Assembly (NCBI GenBank): GCA_964058845.1
Contig: CAXKVR010000765.1
Span: 1-23,795, forward strand
Reading direction: 5' to 3'
From: Carex sylvatica
Taxonomy: Eukaryota; Streptophyta; Magnoliopsida; Poales; Cyperaceae
Length of the DNA: 23,795 nt
The position numbers and the translations under genes were made by a program. The notes beneath the pieces are model-generated. The model had not been told where the DNA came from and searched no databases. It saw nothing but the letters and a program-made list of their open reading frames with translations. Shown piece by piece: positions 9,765-17,593 of the stretch (the first letter of the stretch is position 1; each line of letters begins with the position of its first letter).

Positions 9765-9960
9765 AAGAATAAAAATTCAAAACCGTGGAATAAATCCACG
9801 GTTTTGAATTTTTAATCAGAACCGTGGATTTATTCCACGGTTTTGAATTTTTAATCAGAACCGTGGATTTATTCCACGGTTTTGAATTTTTAATCAAAAC
9901 CGTGAATTTATTCCACGGTTCTGATTAAAAATTCAAAACCGTGGAATAAATCCACGGTTG
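9765..9960. repeat. Array of five 23-bp hairpins at exact 39-bp spacing
   Basis: Hairpins with arms AACCGTGG and CCACGGTT around a 7-bp AT-rich centre start at 9781, 9820, 9859, 9898 and 9937, exactly 39 bp apart, with 16-bp spacers. Hairpins 1 and 5 have AATAAAT in the centre. Hairpins 2, 3 and 4 have the reverse complement (ATTTATT), with one arm mismatch in hairpin 4. Spacers 1-3 read TTGAATTTTTAATCA(G/A), and spacer 4 is their exact reverse complement (CTGATTAAAAATTCAA). The block is therefore both a tandem array and a large fold-back. It lies just after a poly-A tract and about 450 bp before the CYP38 start codon. Confidence 0.9.
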
Positions 9961-10150
9961 GGGCATTTTTAAAATTCTGTTTTAACCTTGGTTATTTTTA
10001 ATAATTTATTTTATTTTTTGGGTATTTTTAAAAATGTCGGGAAATTTTCGATTCAGACTCAATATATAATTCCAAATTATTTTTGAATTACATCTTAATT
10101 ATTTTTAAATCACATCTTTTGATTCTGCTAAATCTTTCATGAATCATTCA
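9961..10150. other. A+T-rich flank of the hairpin array
   Basis: Contains GGGGCATTTTT and GGGTATTTTT strings but no gene. A related copy of the TTGTCACTATGC transposon end closes the stretch at about 10151-10162, preceded by the conserved CATGAATCATTCA motif. Confidence 0.4.
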
Positions 10151-10173
10151 GTTGTCACTATGCTAGAGAGAAG

Positions 10174-10228
10174 AGTGACCCGCTTCACAGAGTATGGCGT
10201 ATTGTCAGTGACCCGCTTCACAGAGTAT
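10174..10228 (+). promoter_or_regulatory. 22-bp direct repeat in the CYP38 upstream region
   Basis: The identical core AGTGACCCGCTTCACAGAG (extended by TAT) occurs at 10174-10195 and 10207-10228, a 33-bp period. It sits about 185-240 bp before the CYP38 ATG. It may be a regulatory repeat or a small duplication scar beside the transposon end at 10162. Confidence 0.5.
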
Positions 10229-10358
10229 CAGTTCAGTACAATCCTGGAAAAAAATAATAAAATAATAGTGAGAAAATCTCTTATCCTATCTGAACCACCA
10301 ATCCCTGGTTCACAGTACTTCATCTCTTCTCTCTCCTTATCTCTTACTTACATTTCTC

Positions 10359-10373
10359 GCGCCAAAACCCTAA
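10359..10373 (+). promoter_or_regulatory. E2F-like site overlapping a telo-box
   Basis: GCGCCAAA (TTTGGCGC on the minus strand, an E2F/DP-type site) at 10359-10366 runs directly into AAACCCTAA at 10365-10373, a plant telo-box found near transcription starts of highly expressed genes. Both lie in a CT-rich leader 40-50 bp before the CYP38 start codon. Function is inferred from motif knowledge only. Confidence 0.45.
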
Positions 10374-10410
10374 CTCATCTCTTCTCTTCTCTCTCGTGTC
10401 CTTCTCTCTA

Positions 10411-12947
10411 ATGGCGGCCACATTACTATCTTCCCATTGTTCCCTCTCCTCTTTCTCCCTCTCACTCGTTCGTCCCAGAAACTGCCACGTGGCAGTGCTC
10501 TGCTCTGCATCTCCTAAATCTTCACTGTCCACTGTCACCCAAAATGAGGTAATTTTACTTCAAATTAGAAGCATAAAAGAATTTATAAAATACCCTTTTT
10601 AGAAAAATGTTGATGTTATAAGAAACCCATTATACCCTTTATCTTTTATAAAATACTCATTTTGCCCTTGAAAAATGGATACCCATTATACCCTTTATCC
10701 TTTATAATAAGTAATTTTGAATTTAAGATATTTAATATCATAATTTATTTTTGGCAGAAGAAGAAATCATTTAGCCTGAAAAAATGTGCTATATCTCTTG
10801 CGCTGGCAATTGGATTGGTGACAATTACACCATCAATTGACTCACCATCTTACGCACTGACGAATTGGCCCGCTTTACCAGACGTGTCAGTTCTGATCTC
10901 TGGGCCCCCCATAAAGGACCCAGGTGCATTGCTCAGATATGCACTGCCGATTAATAACAAGGCCATTCGAGAGGTGCAAAAACCCTTAGAGGATATAACG
11001 GAATCGCTTAAAGTGGCCGGTGTAAGAGCCTTGGATTCGGTTGAGAGAGTAAGTTTTTGTAATGTTTTTTGAAAAAAAAAGAGTTGGTTTTTGGTCCTTT
11101 TTGATATTCTTAGTGCATTAAAATTGTTTGGTCAGCATCTATTTACTATAATTCACTTCAGTTTAACTCACAATTAAGCCCAAAGTTTAATTTATATTTG
11201 ACCTTATGTTTAATTAACAACGGAAATGCGTGTAAAATTCATTCAACTAAAGGGTTCAGAAAATTTGTTGAAAATGTGCCATTCGAGTGAGGCTATGGTA
11301 TTATGCATAGCGTGGTTTGGTATGTACTATGAATTACTATCTCACATTTTTACAATTTTTTTAGATTAAGTAGAAAATCACTACTCTTGAACGATCAATT
11401 TTTACATTTTTTTTCTAATTCATTAACTTATTGTACTTTATTGTTTTTTTTTAAATTGATAGAATGTGAGGCAAGCTTCAAGAGCTCTAAACCAAGGGAA
11501 AGACTTAATTTTGGCTGGGGTAGCAGAGTCGAAAAAAGAAGAAGGAAAGGAACTTCTTGAAAAAATTAGTGCTGGCTTAGACGACCTTCAAAAGATTGTG
11601 GAGGATAGAAACAGAGATGCTGTTGCACCTAAACAAAAAGAACTTTTGCAATATGTTGGAAGGTTACAATTCTTTTCTTTCTTTCTTTCTTTTTTAATTT
11701 CATAAGTTCAAAATTTAATTGCTAAGAATAGTAAATACCGCCTAACATTTGTTGATAGAAAAAGGGGGAATTTCATGTATACCCCTCAAAATTCTCAAAA
11801 TTACTTATTCCCCCCTCTAAAATTCATAATATCATTTTTACCCTTCTAAATTTCAGATACTACTTTACTCAATTTATTGACTTTTTAAATTTATAAAGTA
11901 CCCATTTTACCATTGTAAATCTAGTGCAACTACATAAAAAGCACAGATACCAGATTTTGCTGCAAAGGACAAAAAAATAATGAAAATTGTAAATCTCATT
12001 TATGCCCCTGAAATTGACCATGCAGTGCAGTGTAGAAGAAGACATGATAGATAGATTTCCTTATGAAGTCCCGGAAGAGTACAGTAATATGCCTCTTTTA
12101 AAAGGGAGAGCGACAGTTGACATGAAGGTTAAAATAAAAGATAACCCCAATTTACAAGAGACTGTTTTTCGCATTGTTCTTGACGGGTATAATGCACCCA
12201 TTACTGCTGGTAATTTCTTGGATTTGGTTGAGCGCCACTTTTATGATGGCATGGAGATTCAAAGAGGTCTTTCACTCTCTCTAATAATTCTCCAAATATT
12301 ATATTAAGTTTGTATAAATAGTGTTGGTTTATGATGCAGCTGATGGATTTGTGGTACAAACGGGAGATCCTGAGGGGCCCGCAGAGGGGTTTGTGGACCC
12401 CAGCACAGGAAAAACACGTACCATTCCTCTAGAAATTATGGTTGTTGGCGATACCGCTCCTGTTTATGGTGAAACCCTCGAGGTATGACATTTTGCATCT
12501 TTTACAAATGTCCCTTCAAGTTTTGTATTTTGCATATGTAAATCCATCTAATGTGTATGTTTCTTAGGAACTCGGTCGTTACAAGGCTCAAACAAGGCTT
12601 CCATTTAATGCTTTTGGCACAATGGCTATGGCCAGAGAAGTAAGTATTGCTTCAATTTAATCTTATTGAATTTTTCTTTTTAGAAGTTCTTTGGTGGTTA
12701 CAGTTTTGTAAAAAAACAGGAATTTGATAACAACTCGGCATCGAGTCAAGTATTTTGGCTTTTAAAAGAGAGTGAACTCACACCAAGCAATGCAAATATA
12801 CTTGATGGTCGGTACGCGGTATTTGGTTATGTTGTAGAAAACGAAGATTTCTTGGCCGATTTGAAGGTCGGTGATGTCATTGAATCGATCCAAGTTGTTA
12901 ATGGGATTGAAAATCTCACAAACCCTACTTACAAGATTGTAGGATAG
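10411..12947 (+). CDS. CYP38: Thylakoid lumen cyclophilin-type protein CYP38 (TLP40)
   Basis: Seven exons join in frame: 10411-10548, 10758-11048, 11463-11662, 12031-12266, 12340-12482, 12568-12639 and 12720-12947, giving 435 aa, close to the usual length of about 437. The Ser-rich N-terminus is a plastid transit peptide. [14 protein letters not shown] followed by a SYA site is a thylakoid (lumen) targeting signal. Next come the helical segment ([29 protein letters not shown]) and the C-terminal cyclophilin-like domain ([67 protein letters not shown]). CYP38 is a lumenal factor needed for assembly and repair of photosystem II; its isomerase activity is doubtful or absent. All splice sites are GT-AG. 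In exon 4 the second of two adjacent acceptors (after 12030) is used, because the first gives an in-frame stop. An AATAAA lies at 12975. The start is the first in-frame ATG. Introns 1, 2 and 3 carry MITE sequence. Confidence 0.95.
10560..10720 (+). mobile_element. Partial MITE in CYP38 intron 1
   Basis: The strings AGAAGCATAAA, AAAATGTTGAT, TTATAAGA, ACCCATTAT and ACCCTTTATCCTTTATAA occur in the same order as inside the MITE of Dr1 intron 3 (15624-15907). The terminal GGGAATTTCATGTATA is not visible, so this is an internal fragment. Limits are approximate. Confidence 0.6.
11280..11420 (+). mobile_element. Partial MITE in CYP38 intron 2
   Basis: GAGTGAGGCTATGGTATTA followed by TGCATAGCGTGG resembles the left end of the complete element at 16975-17293, which reads GAGTCTATGGTACTA then TGCATCGCACGG. 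AGTAGAAAATCACT further on is also shared, in inverse orientation. Only part of the element is recognisable. Confidence 0.5.
11764..11960 (+). mobile_element. MITE-related sequence in CYP38 intron 3
   Basis: GGGGAATTTCATGTATACCC then CTCAAAATT and ATTCCCCCCTCTAAA match the reverse complement of the right end of the Dr1 intron-3 MITE. ATAAAGTACCCATTTTACC matches its left half. The distal end is unclear. Confidence 0.65.
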
Positions 12948-13354
12948 AGAGAGAGATAGAGAGTTCCCGGAAAAAATAAAGAGTTCTTTGTATTTGCGGT
13001 ACAATCCCGGATGGTATTTTTGTTTTTTTGTTTTACTTATTTTTTTTGTATTGTATTTCATGTAATTTGTTTGACTCTGTGAATTTCACTTGTTTCTAGC
13101 TATCTATCATTCCTTTGCATTCCAATTGTATAAATGCTTTTATTTCTCTCAATATATTTTTTTGCCAAGTTTTTTTTTGCTGTTAGCATAGTATAGAAGA
13201 ACCAAACTGGACAAATAATAATACCTTTTATTTGAATTCATCAAACTATTTTGGTTTAGGATACATCAAACACACCCAAAAAAAGTTAAAAAAGAAAAAG
13301 GAAAAAAAAAAAAAACAACAACACCCAAGTAGAATGCAACCTGAGAAAGCACAA
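12948..13354. other. Convergent 3' flanks of CYP38 and the small Lys/Pro-rich gene
   Basis: CYP38 (plus) and the small gene (minus) point at each other here, so the stretch holds their 3' UTRs. AATAAA at 12975-12980 is a plausible poly(A) signal for CYP38. An A-rich tract lies at 13275-13320. Confidence 0.5.
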
Positions 13355-13668
13355 TCAGGCACCCTTCTTCTTTGCAGATGGTCTCCCACTTTTACCCTGC
13401 TTAAATAAACAATTTACATCAGTCATTTTTCAGCTTTTAAATTTTTTACTGACAAATGTTTTCAGGAAGCAACCTACTGTCAATAGTTTTTTAACTGATT
13501 ACAGAAACAAAGAGATTGTACACTGATAAAAAAAAAAGGAGGGGGGGTAACCTTCTTTTTGGGCTCCTTGGGCTTTTGTTCAGCCTTCTTTGGTGCCGGT
13601 TTCATAGCCGGAGCCTTGGGCCCCACATCGCCAGGCTCCTTCGGCTTGACAGCCTTAATGGATGCCAT
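13355..13668 (-). CDS. Small Lys/Pro-rich basic protein, 52 aa, uncharacterised
   Basis: On the minus strand, ATG at 13668-13666 opens exon 1 (13668-13552, 39 codons). A 155-bp intron follows, and exon 2 (13396-13355) ends in TGA. The junction is phase 0. The product begins MASIKAVKPKEPGDVGPKAP, is rich in Lys, Pro and Ala throughout, and ends GKSGRPSAKKKGA. It has no hydrophobic segment, no cysteine and no signal peptide. Composition resembles histone H1 or H2B tails and HMG-like basic proteins, suggesting nucleic-acid binding, but I recognise no family. The acceptor (TTTAAGCAG) is good and the donor (AAG then GTTACC) is weak. If the intron is retained, the frame adds about 22 different residues. 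A TATA-like box sits about 100 bp upstream, and the gene is head-to-head with Dr1. Confidence 0.6.
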
Positions 13669-13769
13669 ATTTTCTTTAATTTTTGTAGTTTTTTTGCACC
13701 AAACACAAATTTGTAAGAGATTGTTTGAATACAAGTCTCTTTTGTGTGCTGAGTGTTACTAGGTTCTGT

Positions 13770-13779
13770 GTTTTATAAG
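13770..13779 (-). promoter_or_regulatory. TATA-like box for the small Lys/Pro-rich gene
   Basis: CTTATAAAAC reads on the minus strand here, about 100 bp before the start codon of the 52-aa protein. That would place transcription start near 13745 and give a leader of about 75 nt. Position and sequence fit a plant TATA box; use is inferred. Confidence 0.45.
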
Positions 13780-14479
13780 CAGTTTTTGAGGCATCTAATG
13801 GGAGAAGAAGTATTAGATGCAAAATCAATGGAATCAGAATAAAGGAACTCTAATTATTCTGGCTTTTTACCAGAGAATTGGATTCACTGCAAGTCTTTCA
13901 AGTATTATCACCTAAGAAAACAACAAAAGAAAGATAAGGAGTAGTGAGATTAACAGAGCAGTTTGATCCAATGCAGCGCACGCACTGTAAAATATTTATC
14001 CGAAGCATATGTTTTTGCGTTGCATGAAGTCAAAACTAATCTGTTAAAATCAGAACCTGCAAGATACACTAAATGGGCTCTGTAATAAAGCTTAATGATC
14101 CAATGGGCCGGATTCGAATTAAGAATAAAAGCCCAACCCGATCCATTTTATGTTTTTATACGAAATCACTCTACAAATATCCTAAAGCTTCAAAAGGAAC
14201 CCCTAAAACTGAATCTTTTCGTTATAAGATTATTTTTCCGAGGGTTAAAATGAAAAACAAAACCTAACAAAAGTCGTCTCTTTGCCCCCTTCTCTCTCTC
14301 CTCCGTTTCTCTCTCCTAAATTTTGCCCTAATTTGTCGCCCTTTTATTAGTTTAATTCTTCTCGATTAATCAAAGCCACCTCAGATCTTCATGTGATTTT
14401 CTCTTCTCAATCGTTGGTTTATCGAAATTTCAGAAAAAAAGATTGAGATTTGGAGTTTTGTTCTTGTTCTTTCGTCAAA
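13780..14479. other. Divergent promoter region between the small gene and Dr1
   Basis: The start codons of the minus-strand small gene and plus-strand Dr1 are 811 bp apart, head to head. Near Dr1 a pyrimidine-rich tract (CTCTCTCTCCTCCG, about 14291-14316) resembles a plant Y-patch core promoter or leader. No clear TATA box precedes Dr1, as is common for housekeeping genes. Confidence 0.45.
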
Positions 14480-16509
14480 ATGGATCCGATGGATATAGTT
14501 GGGAAATCGAAGGAGGATGTCTCGCTTCCTAAATGTAAGAATCGTTTCTTTTAATTTGTACAAAGTTCAGGTTTTTCTTCTTCTTAATTTCTGAATTTCA
14601 TCTGTTAATTAGTCGATAGTGAGACTCAAAAACTAGTTAAAGATTTCAATTTTACGAGAAATTGATATCCTGAAAACCAAAAGTTTGCATACGTGCCCAA
14701 AGAAATTGTGATTCTAGTTAGGTTAAAAAGTGTTGAGATTTTTTTGTTTTGTGTTTTTTAAATTTAATTTTGACTATTTTGAGTGAGACCCAATTCCAGT
14801 CATTTGTAAAGAACAAACTTTACTAAATGTGGTCATTTTTAATTAGGTACTTGTGATAATCTTCAATTGCTTACAAGCCCCTAAAATTAAGTAGAAATTG
14901 TGATTCTAGTTAGGTTAAAAGTTTTCAGATTTTTTTTTGTCTTTTTTACATTTAATTTTGACTATTTTGAGTGAGACACAATTCCGGTAATTTGTAAAGC
15001 AACAAACTTTACTAAATGTGGTCATTTTTAATTAGGTCCTTGTGATAATCTTCATTTGCATACAAGCCCATAAAATTAAGTAGAAATTGTGAATATAGTT
15101 AGGTTAAAAGTTTTCAGATTTTTTTTTTGTTCTTTTCACATTTAATTTTGACTATTTTGAGTGAGACACAATTCCAATCATTTGTAAAGCAACAAACTTT
15201 ACTAAATGTGGTCATTTTTAATTAGGTCCTTGTGATAATCTTCAATTGCATACAAGCCCCTAAAATTAAGTAGAAATATATTTTTTGTGTGCAGCAACAA
15301 TGTGTAAAATAATAAAAGAGATGTTGCCGCCCGATGTTCGTGTAGCAAGAGATGCACAAGATCTCCTTGTTGAATGCTGTGTAGGTATGTTGTTTTAATT
15401 ATAATATCAAATTAATTATCATGTCAGAATATAATTCAACAAAAATCGCTAAATAGGTATTTTGTGTGCAGAGTTCATTAACCTGTTGTCATCTGAGTCG
15501 AACGAAGTGTGCAACAGAGAGGATAAGAAAACTATTGCACCAGAACATGTTGTTACAGCTCTTCAGGTACTTGGTAGTTTTAAATTTTAATCTCCTCTGT
15601 ATTAATTGTGTTTACTTTTTTTACAGGGAATTTCATGTATAAAATACCCATTTTATTGTCTTTTATATTAAAACTCATTTAAAATATATAAAGTACCCAT
15701 TTTACCCTTAATTAAAAGCATAAAGAATTTGTATTTTGTTTAAGGAAAATGTTGATCTTATAAGAGACCCATTTTGCCTTTGAAAACCGTAATTTATTAT
15801 ACCCTTTATCCTTTATAAAGTTTAGAGGGGGGAATACGTAATTTCGAAGTTTAGAGGGGAAAATATGTAATTTTGAGGTTATTGAGGGGTATACATGAAA
15901 TTCCCCATTTTTTTAATTAAAATTATTTATATATGACATTTGCCTATATTTACATTTGTCTTTTCAGGTGCTTGGTTTTGGTGAGTATATAGAGGAGGTA
16001 TATGCTGCATATGAACAGCATAAGCTAGACACTTTGGTATGCATCCTTCTAACTATTTTTGGCTTTTTTTTTTTTTTCTTTTCATAAATTGCATTTTTTT
16101 TTTCTATGTTGAACACTTTACCATAATTAGTTATTTGGGAAATAGCAATATGAACAATTTGTTCCTCATGGCATGAAATACTCGGTGAAATGGCACTTCC
16201 TATACCAGAACTGTTTTTTTTTTTCTAAAAAAATGGAATTTGTGTATAGAGTAGGGGAATAAAACCATATCTTAGTGTTCATATTGTATTATAATTTGAA
16301 ATAAATATCAAACCCCTCAATAGTCTAATTTTTTTTTTTAAATATAGGATTCACCAAAAGGAGGTAAATTTAGTGGGGTTGAAATGACAGAAGAGGAGGC
16401 GGTAGCAGAGCAACAGAGAATGTTTGCTGAGGCACGTGCCAGAATGAACAATGGTTTGGCCAAGCCTGCCGAAGCGGAAGCGGGCCCAGACGGTGCTGTC
16501 GACAGCTGA
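14480..16509 (+). CDS. NF-YB13: Dr1 / NC2-beta, negative cofactor 2 beta subunit (NF-YB13)
   Basis: Five exons join in frame: 14480-14534, 15295-15384, 15472-15566, 15968-16036 and 16348-16509, giving 156 aa (plant Dr1 proteins are about 155-160). After MDPMDIVGKSKED comes an H2B/NF-YB-type histone fold (about residues 19-95): TMCKIIKEMLPPDVRVARDA, VECCVEFINLLSSESNEVC, KKTIAPEHVVTALQVLGFGE, YIEEVYAAYEQHK. The conserved TEEEAVAEQQRMFAEARARM follows, then an acidic-alanine tail. Dr1 pairs with DRAP1/NC2-alpha, clamps TBP on DNA and blocks TFIIA and TFIIB entry in the nucleus. The first intron (760 bp) contains three tandem copies of a 190-bp repeat, and intron 3 contains a MITE; the coding sequence looks intact. 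The start is the first ATG, matching the family N-terminus. Confidence 0.96.
14701..15271 (+). repeat. Three tandem 190-bp repeats in Dr1 intron 1
   Basis: Units begin with AGAAATTGTGA at 14701, 14893 and 15082 (periods 192, 189 and 190 bp), and the next boundary is at 15272. The second and third copies are nearly identical and the first is more diverged, suggesting stepwise duplication. The array ends 20 bp before the exon 2 splice acceptor. Each unit contains TTTAATTTTGACTATTTTG and CTTGTGATAATCTTC. A diverged copy lies at 7545-7812. Confidence 0.93.
15616..15915. mobile_element. MITE in Dr1 intron 3, 284 bp, hAT-like ends
   Basis: Left end CAGGGAATTTCATGTATA (15624) and right end TATACATGAAATTCCCCA (to 15907) are inverted repeats, 16 of 18 identical. 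The flanks TTTTTTTA at 15616-15623 and 15908-15915 are identical and fit an 8-bp hAT-type duplication, although the T-rich target makes this less decisive. Inside are ATAAAGTACCCATTTTACCC and ACCCTTTATCCTTTATAA. There is no coding capacity. Related pieces lie in CYP38 introns 1 and 3. Confidence 0.8.
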
Positions 16510-16974
16510 AAGAAGCTATCTTTTCGCATATACCCCTTGCATTTTCAAATTATGAGGGTTTCAAGGGAGTATATGGTGTATTATATATTGATGCTTTTCT
16601 GATGTAAAAAACAAACCCTCAGGTGTCGTGTAACTTAGTAAAGTTGGGTAGTTTATGTGAACAATTGCTAGATAAAAAAAAGGGTTTGCTTCTTCTCTGT
16701 ATTAGATTGAAGTTAGTTTATGTGTAAATTGTGGTGCTATTTTGTTTACTAACCTAGAATTAATTTCTGGAGCCAAATGTCTTTGCAATTTTACCCTCTA
16801 TTTTATTTATAAACTGCATTTGGCTGTGTTGATATTTTTCCATTTCAGTTTGTCAGTTGTGTCAGTTTACTGTTGAAACATGCAATTTTGTTTTACTGTT
16901 CATTTAATGCATTTTAATGGTTAAAAGACTAAGACCAAATTTTGTTGCAGTTATGTTAGTGAATGCATTTTGAG
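16510..16974. other. 3' flank of Dr1, no further gene seen
   Basis: Presumed Dr1 3' UTR and intergenic DNA. No bounded repeat was recognised. Confidence 0.5.
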
Positions 16975-17293
16975 TGAGTCTATGGTACTAATGCATCGCA
17001 CGGATGGTCTGTACTACGGATCAATATTTTTGTGTTCAAAATTCTAATGGTCGATCTGACTGTTGAAAATGATTTCAATATGAATATGTACTTGCCGATC
17101 GAAATTTACATTTTTTAGAATTTTTTTCACTATTTTTTTAGATAGATAGAAAAATTAATGTTTTTGGATGGTCTTGAATTTTCAGCTCAAGTGATTTTCT
17201 ACTATTTAAAAAATAGTAAATTTTTTTTAAAAAAATGTAAAATTCGATCTGTAGTACGGACCCATCTGTGCTATGCATAGTACCATAGACTCA
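16975..17293. mobile_element. MITE, about 319 bp, TGAGTCTATGGTAC ends
   Basis: The left end TGAGTCTATGGTACTA, TGCATCGCAC, GGATGG is mirrored at the right by CCATCTGTGC, TATGCATAGTACC, ATAGACTCA. Inverted similarity continues to the GTACTACGGATC / GATCTGTAGTAC blocks, about 45 bp per arm. The centre is A+T-rich with no coding frame. Target duplication could not be settled. A partial relative is in CYP38 intron 2. Confidence 0.8.
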
Positions 17294-17593
17294 TTTTTTA
17301 TAAATTTATGTCCATCCAAATTCAAAATCATTATAAATGAAATGAAAGGTAATCCATGTTCATCAAAACTTTTAGTTTTAAATTTCCACATCAAAATAAT
17401 AAAATATTAACCAATCAACTTCATTGAACTTTTCATGATTTTACCGAATGTATACAAAACTGAACAACACATATTTTATTCATATTTGTTCAGAATTTTT
17501 AGCAAAAACTAGATTGAACTCCATTCCAGAGCTAAAGCACTATAACAAAAGCAAATGGCTTAAGGTTGAACTCCTAATTCCTAAATTGAAGAA
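17294..17593 (+). other. Upstream region of the PPR gene
   Basis: A+T-rich sequence without a convincing TATA box or bounded repeat. It presumably contains the PPR gene promoter and leader. Confidence 0.4.

Noticed and set aside
9703..9897. Minus-strand frame with repeated NSKPWNKSTVLIK
   Set aside because: The repeat is the hairpin array read in one frame, followed by a poly-Phe run from poly-A. Not a gene.
9781..9959. CRISPR array
   Set aside because: The regular 39-bp spacing looks CRISPR-like, but the 16-bp spacers are identical to each other or exact reverse complements, not unique, and the surrounding genes are nuclear plant genes.
12025..12030. Upstream splice acceptor for CYP38 exon 4
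   Set aside because: Using the first CAG (ending at 12024) adds TGCAG and brings TAG into frame. The second acceptor, after 12030, restores the conserved EEDM sequence.
13516..13762. Two plus-strand frames of 66-67 aa
   Set aside because: They are antisense shadows of the Lys/Pro-rich minus-strand gene, whose start, splice and stop fit better.
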